A DNA stretch of 64,000 bases from Caloramator mitchellensis. GTDB lineage: Bacteria > Bacillota > Clostridia > Clostridiales > Caloramatoraceae. Numbering within the stretch: the stretch's first letter is position 1; each line of letters begins with the position of its first letter. A program made the translations under genes and the position numbers. The notes beneath the pieces are model-generated. The model did no database searches and was not told the DNA's origin. It saw only the letters and a list, made by a program, of their open reading frames with translations. The DNA lies in contig NZ_LKHP01000001.1 of NCBI RefSeq assembly GCF_001440545.1, positions 1 to 64,000 on the forward strand. The letters run 5' to 3'. This document shows, piece after piece, positions 26,035 to 34,648 of the stretch.

Positions 26035-27285
26035 GTGGAAAACTATGTAATTTTAAAGGCCAAAATGGCTAAGGAAAGTTCAAGTGAGATTGCAAAAATG
26101 GATACTAATTCAAAAAATTTAATGCTTTTAAAAATGTCTGAAGGATTAGAAAATAGTTTAGATATAATAATTGAAGAAAATAAAAAGGATGTGTTTAAAG
26201 CAAAGGAAAAAGGTTTTTCAAGTGCTTTAATAGATAGATTAACATTAAATGAAAAAAGGATAAAAGAAATGGCAAATGGACTAAGAAAAATAGCACAACT
26301 TGATGATCCGATAGGAAAAACTGTTTCTGCTTGGACAAGACCTAATGGTCTGCAAATACAACAGGTTAGAGTTCCCTTGGGGGTTATTGGAATAATATAT
26401 GAGGCTAGACCAAATGTTACCTCTGATGCAGCAGGATTGTGTATAAAATCAGGAAATGCAGTTATACTTAAGGGTGGCTCTGAAGCAATTAATTCAAACA
26501 AAATAATTGTAGATGTCTTAAGACAGTCTTTAGAAAAGAATGGTTTTAATAAAGAATTTATTCAATTTATTGACGTTACTGACAGAGAAGCAGTTAAAAT
26601 GCTTATGAAGCTAAATGAATATATAGATGTTTTAATTCCAAGAGGAGGAGAAGGGCTTATCAAATTTGTTGTTGAAAATTCAACTGTTCCTGTAATTGAA
26701 ACAGGAGTTGGCAACTGCCATATATACGTTGATTCAAGTGCTGACTTTGAAATGGCAGAGAACATCATTATAAATGCCAAGGTTCAAAGGCCAGGCGTTT
26801 GCAATGCTGCAGAGAGCCTTTTAGTAAATGAAGATATTGCTTCAGAATTCTTGCCAGTAATATGTAAAAAATTAATTGATATGGGAGTTGAAGTAAGGGG
26901 TTGTGAAAAAACTAGACAAATTATTAATGATGTAATTCAAGCTACTGAAGAAGACTTTAAAACGGAATTTTTAGACCTGATAATTTCTGTTAAGGTGGTC
27001 GAAGGTATTGATGAGGCGATAAAACACATAAATAGATATGGAACAAAACATTCAGAATCCATTATAACAAAGGATTATTTTAATGCGAATAAATTTTTAA
27101 GAGAAGTAGATGCTGCAGCAGTGTATGCAAATGCTTCTACTAGATTTACTGATGGATTTGAATTTGGCTTTGGTGCTGAAATTGGAATAAGCACCCAGAA
27201 AATGCATGCAAGGGGACCTATGGGACTTGAAGCATTAACAAGTGTAAAATACGTTGTTTATGGAGAAGGTCAAATAAGAGAATAA
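26035..27285 (+). CDS. proA: Gamma-glutamyl phosphate reductase
   Basis: The 416-residue enzyme reduces glutamyl 5-phosphate to glutamate semialdehyde with NADPH. Motifs are [53 protein letters not shown], and the catalytic Cys256 in [15 protein letters not shown]. The start is GTG behind AAGGAG. It forms the proBA operon for proline synthesis; no proC is present here. A hairpin follows. Confidence 0.96.
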   Translation: MENYVILKAKMAKESSSEIAKMDTNSKNLMLLKMSEGLENSLDIIIEENKKDVFKAKEKGFSSALIDRLTLNEKRIKEMANGLRKIAQLDDPIGKTVSAWTRPNGLQIQQVRVPLGVIGIIYEARPNVTSDAAGLCIKSGNAVILKGGSEAINSNKIIVDVLRQSLEKNGFNKEFIQFIDVTDREAVKMLMKLNEYIDVLIPRGGEGLIKFVVENSTVPVIETGVGNCHIYVDSSADFEMAENIIINAKVQRPGVCNAAESLLVNEDIASEFLPVICKKLIDMGVEVRGCEKTRQIINDVIQATEEDFKTEFLDLIISVKVVEGIDEAIKHINRYGTKHSESIITKDYFNANKFLREVDAAAVYANASTRFTDGFEFGFGAEIGISTQKMHARGPMGLEALTSVKYVVYGEGQIRE

Positions 27286-27342
27286 TATTAATTAATTTAG
27301 CATTTAAGTGTAAACTTTTTTTAAGATTCAATTATGATCAAT

Positions 27343-27385
27343 AATCCCATCAACGAATTTGAAAATCGTTCATGGGATTTATATT
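27343..27385 (+). terminator. Palindromic terminator after proA
   Basis: AATCCCAT (27343-27350) pairs with ATGGGATT (27372-27379), and AACGA with TCGTT inside, with one C-C mismatch; TTATATTTT follows. Outer arms resemble the element at 7942-8037. Confidence 0.65.
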
Positions 27386-27426
27386 TTGATTCATGACCTT
27401 ATTAATTTTATTTAACTAATATTTTC

Positions 27427-27455
27427 TTGACGTTATGAATATATTATAATAAAAT
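27427..27455 (+). promoter_or_regulatory. Promoter of the bioY-fabT-fabH unit
   Basis: TTGACG (27427-27432), 17 bases, then TAAAAT (27450-27455). The paired FabT-like boxes lie immediately downstream. Confidence 0.5.
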
Positions 27456-27458
27456 ATA

Positions 27459-27489
27459 TTTTGAAAATAAAAATATTTGATAATCAAAA
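27459..27489 (+). promoter_or_regulatory. Tandem FabT-like operator before bioY
   Basis: Box A is TTTTGA-AAA-TAAAAA (27459-27473), a degenerate right half. Box B is ATTTGA-TAA-TCAAAA (27475-27489). The known FabT box of streptococci and lactococci is of the TTTGA-NNN-TCAAA type. The two boxes are 16 bp apart. Confidence 0.65.
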
Positions 27490-27506
27490 TATATGGAGGG
27501 GTTATT

Positions 27507-28022
27507 TTGAATATAAGAAAAATGACAAAGATAGCATTGTTCGCAGCACTGATTAGTGTTCTATCTCTCGTATCAATCCCCATAGGAACTGTTCCTATAA
27601 CATTGCAAACTTTTGCAATACTGTTAACTGGAATTGTTTTAGGACCAACTGATGGAGGTTTAGCTGTTTTAACTTACATATTGCTAGGTTCAATTGGATT
27701 GCCAGTTTTTGCTGGAGGAAAGGCTGGATTCCAAGTGATTTTTGGTCCTACTGGTGGTTACATTTTATCGTTCCCTATAGCAGCATATACTGCAGGAATG
27801 GCTATCAAACAATACAATTCTATTAAGCAAGCTGTTATAATAATATGTAGTATTTTAGTTGTCTATTTAATTGGAGTTCCTTATTTAAAGCTTATGACTG
27901 GGATGGATATTTATAAAGCTTTAAAGATAGGGCTAATTCCATTCATTATACCGGATATGATAAAAGCATTTATAGCATTATACCTTGGGAAAATAATAAA
28001 AAGAAGAGTTGCTATGGGGTGA
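27507..28022 (+). CDS. bioY: Biotin uptake S-component BioY
   Basis: The 171-residue membrane protein has about six helices and the BioY signatures VPITLQTFAILLTGIVLGPTDGGLAVLTYILLGSIGLPVFAGGKAGFQVIFGPTGGYILSFP. BioY binds biotin and works with an ECF energising module or alone. The start is TTG 27507 behind GGAGGGG; further upstream frame lies inside the operator region. Placed at the head of the fatty acid operon, it supplies the biotin for AccB. Confidence 0.92.
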   Translation: MNIRKMTKIALFAALISVLSLVSIPIGTVPITLQTFAILLTGIVLGPTDGGLAVLTYILLGSIGLPVFAGGKAGFQVIFGPTGGYILSFPIAAYTAGMAIKQYNSIKQAVIIICSILVVYLIGVPYLKLMTGMDIYKALKIGLIPFIIPDMIKAFIALYLGKIIKRRVAMG

Positions 28023-28026
28023 TTAA

Positions 28027-28488
28027 ATGAATAAGACCTATACGGTGTTAAACCAGTTACTTGTTGATATTTTTAACGACATCTTGATAATTGAGCAGAA
28101 TGCATTAAAGGGAAGCGAACTTGGCGATTTATCAATAACAGAGGTTCATACAATTGAGGCAATTGGCAAGCAGAGCGGTAGAACTATGAGTGAAGTTGCT
28201 CAGGATTTAAAGGTAACTGTTGGTACCTTAACAATAATGGTAGATAAGCTTGTAAAAAAGGGATATGCTGAAAGATATAGGTCAGAAATTGATAGAAGAG
28301 TTGTTTATGTAAAACTTACTCACAAAGGAGAACTTGTTTATAAACTCCATGAGAGATTTCACCATGAAATGATAAGGAATATAATAAGCGATTTAAATGA
28401 AAATGAAGAAGAAATTCTAATTAGTTCCTTAGAAAAGTTAAAGGAATTCTTTAAAAAGAAATATGAATTAATACTAAGAAAAGAGTGA
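28027..28488 (+). CDS. fabT: MarR-family fatty acid regulator FabT
   Basis: The 153-residue MarR-type regulator has the winged helix SITEVHTIEAIGKQSGRTMSEVAQDLKVTVGTLTIMVDKLVKKGYAERYRSEIDRRVVYVKLTHKGE (about 38-102). Its place directly before fabH, in the order fabT-fabH-acpP-fabK, is that of streptococcal FabT, a repressor activated by acyl-ACP. The tandem TTTGA-NNN-TCAAA palindromes before bioY and acpP support this. It starts 4 bp after bioY. Confidence 0.88.
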   Translation: MNKTYTVLNQLLVDIFNDILIIEQNALKGSELGDLSITEVHTIEAIGKQSGRTMSEVAQDLKVTVGTLTIMVDKLVKKGYAERYRSEIDRRVVYVKLTHKGELVYKLHERFHHEMIRNIISDLNENEEEILISSLEKLKEFFKKKYELILRKE

Positions 28489-28493
28489 TTTAA

Positions 28494-29462
28494 ATGAAAG
28501 AGGTAAGAATATTATCAACAGGAAGATATGTTCCTGAGAAGATACTTGATAATGATTTCTTAAGCCATATTGTTGACACAAATGATGAATGGATAACAAC
28601 AAGAACAGGAATTAAAGAGAGAAGAATATCGACTGGTGAAAACACATCTGACCTTGCAGTTAAAGCTGCTCAAGATGCATTAAGAAAAGTAAATATGAAA
28701 CCTGAACAAATTGAGCTAATAATAGTTGCAACAGTTACTCCAGATAACTTTACCCCTTCCGTATCCTGCATTGTTCAAGAAAAAATAGGAGCTAAAAGTG
28801 CTGCATGCTTTGATATTAATGCAGCGTGTTCAGGATACTTATATTCTATCGATATAGCAAGTTCCATGATTAAAGGTGGAAGATACAAAAACGCGCTTAT
28901 AATTGGTGTAGAGGTATTATCCAAGGTAGTAAATTGGAAGGATAGGAACACATGCGTTTTGTTTGGTGATGGAGCTGGTGCAGCAATATTATCAATTAGT
29001 GAAGAAAAAGGCATATATTCTTCATTTATTGCATCCGATGGTTCAAAGGGAAATTTGTTGAAAATCCCAGCACTTCAGGTGAACAACATTGTTGCCACTG
29101 TAGAAAAGGAAGAAAGCTTTATATATATGGATGGAAAAGAAGTATTCAAGTTTGCAACCGAAGTTATAGTTAATAGTATTCAAAGGGTTTTAGATGAATC
29201 AAACTTAAACATAGAAGATATAAAGCTAATTGTTCCTCATCAGGCCAACATTAGGATAATTGAGTTTGCAGCTAAAAAATTAAAGTTGAGGACGGATAAA
29301 TTTTATATAAACATCGAAAGATTTGGAAATACTTCGGCTGCAAGTATAGGAATTGCATTAGATGAGGCAATAGAAAAAGGGCTACTTAACAAAGGAGACA
29401 ATGTCATACTTGTTGGATTTGGAGGAGGACTAACCTGGGGTGCTTCACTTATTAAAATTTAA
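28494..29462 (+). CDS. fabH: Beta-ketoacyl-ACP synthase III
   Basis: The 322-residue enzyme condenses acetyl-CoA or another starter acyl-CoA with malonyl-ACP. The catalytic triad is visible: Cys112 in NAACSGYLY, His in PHQANIRI and Asn in FGNTSAASIGIALDEA. The N-terminus (STGRYVPEKILDNDF, TRTGIKERRIS) is typical. It starts 5 bp after fabT. A second promoter with FabT-like boxes follows it. Confidence 0.96.
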   Translation: MKEVRILSTGRYVPEKILDNDFLSHIVDTNDEWITTRTGIKERRISTGENTSDLAVKAAQDALRKVNMKPEQIELIIVATVTPDNFTPSVSCIVQEKIGAKSAACFDINAACSGYLYSIDIASSMIKGGRYKNALIIGVEVLSKVVNWKDRNTCVLFGDGAGAAILSISEEKGIYSSFIASDGSKGNLLKIPALQVNNIVATVEKEESFIYMDGKEVFKFATEVIVNSIQRVLDESNLNIEDIKLIVPHQANIRIIEFAAKKLKLRTDKFYINIERFGNTSAASIGIALDEAIEKGLLNKGDNVILVGFGGGLTWGASLIKI

Positions 29463-29477
29463 TTTTATTGATTAATA

Positions 29478-29509
29478 TTTTGAAAATCAAAAATTTTGAT
29501 TTTTAAAAT
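29478..29509 (+). promoter_or_regulatory. Tandem FabT-like operator and promoter before acpP
   Basis: Box A is TTTTGA-AAA-TCAAAA (29478-29492), a perfect 6-bp palindrome. Box B is TTTTGA-TTT-TTAAAA (29494-29508), with a degenerate right half. They are 16 bp apart. TTGAAA at 29480-29485 and TAAAAT at 29504-29509 (18-bp spacing) form a candidate promoter covered by both boxes. Confidence 0.7.
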
Positions 29510-29577
29510 AAGTTAAATTTTTGCTCTAAGATCTTTTAAGTATTTAAAAATTTTTTAATTTGAAAGGGGAATTTAAT

Positions 29578-29799
29578 ATGGTACTTGAAAAATTAACAAA
29601 CATCATTTCAGAAAATTTAGGAACAAGTGCAGAGGAGATAAAGCTTGAAACAAGTTTTGAGGAGCTTGGACTTGATTCACTTGATATTGTTGAACTTGTA
29701 ATGAACATTGAAGAGGAATTTGATATTCAAATTGAAGAGGGAGAAAATTTCAAGACAGTAGGCGATGTAGTAACATACATAGAGTCTAAACTAGAATAG
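29578..29799 (+). CDS. acpP: Acyl carrier protein
   Basis: The 73-residue acidic protein has the phosphopantetheine site [19 protein letters not shown] with Ser34. It carries growing acyl chains between the Fab enzymes in the cytoplasm. ATG 29578 is used, 7 bp behind AAAGGGG; in-frame codons upstream to 29560 lack a site. It follows the tandem FabT boxes. Confidence 0.97.
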   Translation: MVLEKLTNIISENLGTSAEEIKLETSFEELGLDSLDIVELVMNIEEEFDIQIEEGENFKTVGDVVTYIESKLE

Positions 29800-29864
29800 T
29801 TTTAAAAACTGTAAAAGATGTTCTCCAGTTTCTAAAATAAAAATTTTTATCTGGAGGTATAAAG

Positions 29865-30806
29865 ATGTTTAACACACGGATTACTGAATTAGTAGGTATA
29901 AAATATCCCATTTTTCAAGGTGGAATGGCATGGATAGCAGATGCATCACTTGCATCTGCTGTATCAAATGCAGGTGGTCTTGGAATAATAGCAGCTGGTA
30001 ATGCACCAGCTGATTGGGTAAGGGAAGAAATAAAGAAGGCAAAGCACCTTACTGATAAGCCATTTGGAGTTAATATAATGCTTTTGAGTCCATATGCTGA
30101 AGAAGTTGCAAAGGTAGTAGCAGAAGAAAAGGTAAAGGTAGTTACAACGGGTGCTGGAAATCCTTCAAAATATATAAATCTTTGGAAGGAAAGCGGTATA
30201 GTTGTAATTCCAGTTGTGCCTTCGGTTGCTCTTGCAAGACGAGTTGAAAAATACGGAGCTGATGCAGTAATTGCAGAAGGTGGAGAATCTGGAGGTCACG
30301 TTGGAGAGTTGACTACAATGGCTCTAATTCCCCAGGTTGTGGATGCTGTTAATATTCCAGTTATTGCAGCTGGTGGTATAGGAGATGGAAGAGGAGTCGC
30401 AGCAGCCCTAATGCTTGGTGCTGAAGGAGTTCAGCTTGGAACAAGATTTCTTGTCGCAAAGGAATGCACAGTCCATGAAAACTACAAGCAAATGGTTTTA
30501 AAGGCAAAGGATATAGATACAGTAGTGACAGGAAGGTTTACAGGACATCCAGTAAGAATTCTATTTAATAAACTCGCAAGAATAATGAACCAGTTTGAAA
30601 AGGAAGGAAGCGTCGAGAAATTTGAAGAGATGGGAAAGGGAAGTCTCCAAAGGGCAGCAAAATCAGGTGATATAGAGATGGGTTCAGTAATGGCAGGACA
30701 GATTGCAGGACTTGTGAAAAAGGAACAAAGCTGCAGCGAGATAATAGAAGAGATATTTAAAGAGGCTGAAGAAGCGATTAGAAAGAATACAGGTAAATAT
30801 TTGTAA
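29865..30806 (+). CDS. fabK: Enoyl-ACP reductase II (FMN-dependent)
   Basis: The 313-residue flavoprotein of the nitronate monooxygenase/FabK fold begins RITELVGIKYPIFQGGMAWIADASLASAVSNAGGLGIIAAGN and has AEGGESGGHVGELTTMALIPQVVDAV and IPVIAAGGIGDGRGVAAALMLGAEGVQLGTRF. In this context it is FabK, which reduces trans-2-enoyl-ACP with NAD(P)H and is insensitive to triclosan. No fabI or fabL is present in the operon. AGGAGG-like site (TGGAGGT) precedes the ATG. Confidence 0.95.
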   Translation: MFNTRITELVGIKYPIFQGGMAWIADASLASAVSNAGGLGIIAAGNAPADWVREEIKKAKHLTDKPFGVNIMLLSPYAEEVAKVVAEEKVKVVTTGAGNPSKYINLWKESGIVVIPVVPSVALARRVEKYGADAVIAEGGESGGHVGELTTMALIPQVVDAVNIPVIAAGGIGDGRGVAAALMLGAEGVQLGTRFLVAKECTVHENYKQMVLKAKDIDTVVTGRFTGHPVRILFNKLARIMNQFEKEGSVEKFEEMGKGSLQRAAKSGDIEMGSVMAGQIAGLVKKEQSCSEIIEEIFKEAEEAIRKNTGKYL

Positions 30807-30821
30807 TTTTGGAGGTGCAAT

Positions 30822-31757
30822 GTGGGGAAAATAGCTTTTGTTTTTCCAGGTCAGGGTGCCCAGTATGTAGGAATGGGAAAAGAACTTTATGATAATATAG
30901 AACTTTCCAGGGAAGTTTTTGAAATAGCTAATGAGGCATTTGATGGTGATGTCTCAAGGCTGTGTTTTGAAGGGCCCAAGGAAGATTTAGACAGAACTGA
31001 AAATACGCAGGTTTGCGTCTTGACTGCAAGCATTGCAGCATTGATGGCTTTAAAGGAAAGAGGAATCAAAGCAGATGCAGTTGCAGGCTTTAGCCTTGGT
31101 GAATATTCTGCACTTGTTGCAGCTGATGTAATAAATATTTATGATGCGGTTAAAATAGTTAAGATAAGGTCAGATTTAATGCAAGATGCATTTAAAGATA
31201 CTAATTACGGTATGGCTGCGATTATAGGTCTTGAACTAAATGAAGTCAGAAATATAGTAGAGGAAGCATGTAAAATAGAATTTATTGAAGTTGCAAACAT
31301 AAACTGTCCAAAGCAGACAGTAATCGCTGGACATAAAAAAGCATTAGAAGCTGCAAGCAATGTGGCAATTGAAAAGGGAGGAAAGGCTATCAGGCTTTCA
31401 GTAAGCGGTGCTTTTCACACAATCCTTTTAAACCAAGCAGCAGATAAGTTTTATAAAGAAATTGAAAAATTTGAATTTAAACCCCCTTTTATTCCAATTA
31501 TAGCAAATGAGACTGGAGATTATTTGAATGGTGATATAAAAGAATCTCTAAAGATGCAGATGAAAAGCTCTGTTCTTTGGGAGGACAGCGTAAAAAGACT
31601 TATACAGGATGGCTTTGATACTTTTATAGAAATAGGGCCTGGAAAGGTATTATCAGGATTTATTAAAAAGATAGACAGGAAAGTAAGAGTATTAAATATT
31701 GAAGATATGAAATCCCTTGAAAATACAATTAATGCATTGGGGGAGATTAAATGTTAA
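30822..31757 (+). CDS. fabD: Malonyl-CoA:ACP acyltransferase
   Basis: The 311-residue enzyme loads malonate onto ACP. Motifs are FVFPGQGAQYVGMGKELYD at the N-terminus, GFSLGEYSALVAA with nucleophile Ser91, and SGAFHT with the catalytic His. The usual GHSLGE is GFSLGE here; related Clostridia also vary at that residue. The start is GTG with GGAGGTG just upstream. It overlaps fabG by 7 bp, implying translational coupling. Confidence 0.95.
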   Translation: MGKIAFVFPGQGAQYVGMGKELYDNIELSREVFEIANEAFDGDVSRLCFEGPKEDLDRTENTQVCVLTASIAALMALKERGIKADAVAGFSLGEYSALVAADVINIYDAVKIVKIRSDLMQDAFKDTNYGMAAIIGLELNEVRNIVEEACKIEFIEVANINCPKQTVIAGHKKALEAASNVAIEKGGKAIRLSVSGAFHTILLNQAADKFYKEIEKFEFKPPFIPIIANETGDYLNGDIKESLKMQMKSSVLWEDSVKRLIQDGFDTFIEIGPGKVLSGFIKKIDRKVRVLNIEDMKSLENTINALGEIKC

Positions 31758-32491
31758 GAGGAAAAATAGCAATTATAACAGGCGCAGCAAAGGGAATAGG
31801 TCGAGATATTGCAATAAAACTTGCAAAAGAGGGAGCAGATGTAGTTATAAATTATAGAACTTGTAACGACAGATTAAAGGAACTTGAAAATACAATAAAA
31901 GAAATTGGAAGAGAAGTTCTGATGGTTCAGGCTGATGTCAGCAATTTTGATGAAACAAAGGTTCTAGTAGAAAAATGCATAGAGAAATTTGGCAAGATAG
32001 ATATATTAGTCAATAATGCAGGGATAACAAGAGATAATTTAATAATGAGAATGACAGAAGATGACTTTGATGATGTATATAAAACAAATTTAAAGGGTGC
32101 ATTCAATTTAATAAAACATGCAATTCCATATATGATAAAGCAAAAGAATGGAAGAATAATAAATATTTCTTCAGTGATTGGTCTTATTGGAAATGCAGGA
32201 CAAGCAAACTATGCAGCAGCAAAGGCTGGACTTATAGGTCTAACTAAGTCAGTTGCAAAGGAAGTGGCATCAAGAAATATAACTGTAAACGCAGTAGCTC
32301 CAGGATATATAAAGACAGACATGACTGATAAACTTCCAGAGAAAATAAAGGAAAAGATGATGGAATATATTCCGCTTAAAAGGTTTGGAGAAACTGAAGA
32401 TGTTGCAAATTTAGTAGCATTTTTAGCTTCAGAAAATGCGGCATATATAACTGGACAAGTAATTAATGTTGATGGTGGAATGGTAATTTAA
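31751..32491 (+). CDS. fabG: 3-oxoacyl-ACP reductase
   Basis: The 246-residue short-chain dehydrogenase has the NADPH-binding TGAAKGIGRDIA, NNAG motif in ILVNNAGITRDNL, catalytic Ser in INISSVIGLIGNAGQ and the Y-x-x-x-K in NYAAAKAGL. VDGGMVI ends the chain as usual. It reduces 3-oxoacyl-ACP. It overlaps fabD and lies 12 bp before fabF. Confidence 0.96.
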   Translation: MLRGKIAIITGAAKGIGRDIAIKLAKEGADVVINYRTCNDRLKELENTIKEIGREVLMVQADVSNFDETKVLVEKCIEKFGKIDILVNNAGITRDNLIMRMTEDDFDDVYKTNLKGAFNLIKHAIPYMIKQKNGRIINISSVIGLIGNAGQANYAAAKAGLIGLTKSVAKEVASRNITVNAVAPGYIKTDMTDKLPEKIKEKMMEYIPLKRFGETEDVANLVAFLASENAAYITGQVINVDGGMVI

Positions 32492-32503
32492 GAGGTGATT
32501 CAG

Positions 32504-33748
32504 ATGAAAAGAAGAGTTGTTATAACTGGACTTGGGGCAGTAACCCCAATTGGAAACAATGTTGCAGATTTTTGGAAAAGTATAAAAGAAGGAAAATGCG
32601 GTATAGATATTATTAAAAGTTTCGACACTGAAAGTTTTAAAGTAAAAGTAGCTGCAGAGGTAAAAGACTTTGATGCAGCAGAATTTTTAGACAGAAAAGA
32701 ATCCAAAAGGATGGACAGATTTTGTCAGTTTGCGATGGTAGCTGCAGATGAAGCTATTAAGGATTCTAACATTGATTTAGAGAAAATAGATAAAAATAGA
32801 TTTGGAGTAGTTATAGGTTCAGGAATTGGGGGACTTTCAACAATTGAAAAAGAAAACACTAATTTAAATCAAAAAGGTCCCAATAGAGTTGCACCTCTTT
32901 TTATCCCAATGGCAATAGTAAACATGGCATCAGGCAACGTCGCAATTAAGTATGGTGCGAAGGGAATTTGCTCTTCAGTTGTAACTGCCTGCGCATCAGG
33001 GACTAATGCTATTGGAGAGGCATTCAGATACATTCAAATGGGATATGCTGATGTTTTAATAGCAGGGGGAGCAGAGGCACCGATTACCCCCCTTGCACTA
33101 GCCGGGTTTACCAACTTAACAGCTCTTACAAATTCGAACGAACCTAATAAGGCTTGCACCCCTTTTGACCTTAACAGAAGCGGATTTGTCATGGGGGAAG
33201 GTGCTGGAATATTGTTACTTGAGGAACTTGAACATGCAGTAAAGCGAGGAGCAAAAATTTACGGTGAAGTTACAGGTTACGGTTTTACATGCGATGCTTA
33301 TCATATGACTGCACCATCTCCAGACGCTGAAGGTGCTGCAAGGGCAATTGAACAGGCGATAAATGATGCAGATGTTGCGTTAGAGGAAATATCATATATA
33401 AATGCTCACGGAACAAGCACTCCACTTAACGATAAATTGGAGACTGATGCTATTAAAAAGGTCTTTGGTGAATTAGCTTATAAAGTTCCTATAAGTTCAA
33501 CGAAGTCGATGACGGGACATCTTCTTGGAGCTGCCGGTGCGATAGAAGCTATTATAAGCATAAAGGCAATTGAAGAAGGATACATTCCCGCAACAATAGG
33601 ATACGAAACAAAAGACCCTGAATGTGACCTTGATTATGTTCCGAATCAGGGAAGAAAGCAAGATATAAATTGTGTCATTTCAAATAGCTTTGGATTTGGA
33701 GGGCATAACGCTTGTTTACTATTTAAAAAGTTTAATTTGGAGGGATAA
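32504..33748 (+). CDS. fabF: Beta-ketoacyl-ACP synthase II
   Basis: The 414-residue elongating synthase has RRVVITGLGAVTPIGNNV, catalytic Cys163 in TACASGTNAIGEAF, His in NAHGTSTPLND, and His in SMTGHLLGAAGAIEA, with NSFGFGGHN at the end. ATG 32504 follows GAGGTGAT; the in-frame GTG at 32495 lies inside this site. FabF is the only elongation synthase in the operon. Confidence 0.97.
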   Translation: MKRRVVITGLGAVTPIGNNVADFWKSIKEGKCGIDIIKSFDTESFKVKVAAEVKDFDAAEFLDRKESKRMDRFCQFAMVAADEAIKDSNIDLEKIDKNRFGVVIGSGIGGLSTIEKENTNLNQKGPNRVAPLFIPMAIVNMASGNVAIKYGAKGICSSVVTACASGTNAIGEAFRYIQMGYADVLIAGGAEAPITPLALAGFTNLTALTNSNEPNKACTPFDLNRSGFVMGEGAGILLLEELEHAVKRGAKIYGEVTGYGFTCDAYHMTAPSPDAEGAARAIEQAINDADVALEEISYINAHGTSTPLNDKLETDAIKKVFGELAYKVPISSTKSMTGHLLGAAGAIEAIISIKAIEEGYIPATIGYETKDPECDLDYVPNQGRKQDINCVISNSFGFGGHNACLLFKKFNLEG

Positions 33749-33750
33749 TT

Positions 33751-34203
33751 TTGGACATTAATGAAATTAAAGAACTAATTCAGTCAGTGGATAAATCAAG
33801 CTTGACATCCCTTGAAATTATTTCAAAAGATATGACTATTGTTATGAAGAAGGAAATAATGTATCAAAGTGTAGAGAATTTGCCAAAAACTACAATTCAA
33901 TATGTTGATGTAAAGTCTGATGAAAATATCATAAAAGAAGAGAAAAAGGAAGTTTCAACTGCTAACTTGCATACAATAAAGGCACCTTTAGTAGGTGTAT
34001 TTTACAGGTCACCGGGACCTAATTTGAATCCATTTGTTGAAGTTGGAACAAAGGTGAAAAAAGGAGATACTCTCTGTATCATAGAAGCAATGAAGATTAT
34101 GAACGAGATACAATGCGATGTTGATGGTGAGATAGTTGAAATTCTTGTTCAAAATGAAAGCATGGTTGAATTTGGACAGGAGCTTTTTAGAATTAAAGTG
34201 TAG
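33751..34203 (+). CDS. accB: Biotin carboxyl carrier protein of acetyl-CoA carboxylase
   Basis: The 150-residue protein has an N-terminal coil, a flexible linker (about 45-75) and a C-terminal biotinyl domain with CIIEAMKIMNEI, in which Lys115 carries biotin. VFYRSPGPNLNPFVEVGTKVKKGDTL holds the BCCP thumb region of the type used in fatty acid synthesis. It starts with TTG behind GGAGGG, 2 bp after fabF. Confidence 0.95.
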   Translation: MDINEIKELIQSVDKSSLTSLEIISKDMTIVMKKEIMYQSVENLPKTTIQYVDVKSDENIIKEEKKEVSTANLHTIKAPLVGVFYRSPGPNLNPFVEVGTKVKKGDTLCIIEAMKIMNEIQCDVDGEIVEILVQNESMVEFGQELFRIKV

Positions 34204-34212
34204 GTGAGGAAG

Positions 34213-34644
34213 ATGATTTTTGCAGAGGATATATTAAAAATTGTCCCCCATAGATATCCATTCCTTTTAATAGATAGAATTGAAAGCATAACCCCAGGAG
34301 AAAAGGCAGTGGGAATTAAATGTGTCAGTATAAATGAGCCATTTTTTCAGGGGCATTTTCCAGGAAAACCAGTAATGCCAGGTGTTTTAATAATAGAAGC
34401 CCTTGCACAGGTGGGTGCCGTAGCTATTTTATCACTAGATGAATATAGAGGGAAGATAGCCTATTTTACTGGAATTAATGGTGCAAAATTTAGAAGAAAA
34501 GTAGTTCCTGGTGATGTTTTAAGACTGGAGGTTGAAATAATTAAAAGAAGAGGGCCAATAGGAATAGGAAAAGCAATTGCCTATGTTGATGACAAAAAGG
34601 CCTGTGAAGCTGAGATTTCCTTTGCAATTGGACTCGAGGAGTGA
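34213..34644 (+). CDS. fabZ: 3-hydroxyacyl-ACP dehydratase
   Basis: The 143-residue hotdog-fold enzyme has the signature [14 protein letters not shown] with the catalytic His, and [26 protein letters not shown] with the catalytic Glu. No fabA or fabM isomerase gene is in the operon, so how unsaturated chains form is not shown; FabZ itself has been implicated in some clostridia. ATG 34213 lies behind AGGTGAGG. Confidence 0.96.
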   Translation: MIFAEDILKIVPHRYPFLLIDRIESITPGEKAVGIKCVSINEPFFQGHFPGKPVMPGVLIIEALAQVGAVAILSLDEYRGKIAYFTGINGAKFRRKVVPGDVLRLEVEIIKRRGPIGIGKAIAYVDDKKACEAEISFAIGLEE

Positions 34645-34648
34645 TGCT

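Noticed and set aside
27454-27494. ATATATTTTGA and TCAAAATATAT before bioY as a BirA operator.
   Set aside because: The known Firmicute BirA operator has TTGTTAACC-type arms. This repeat is better explained by the outer halves of the two FabT-like boxes, and the local birA has no DNA-binding domain.
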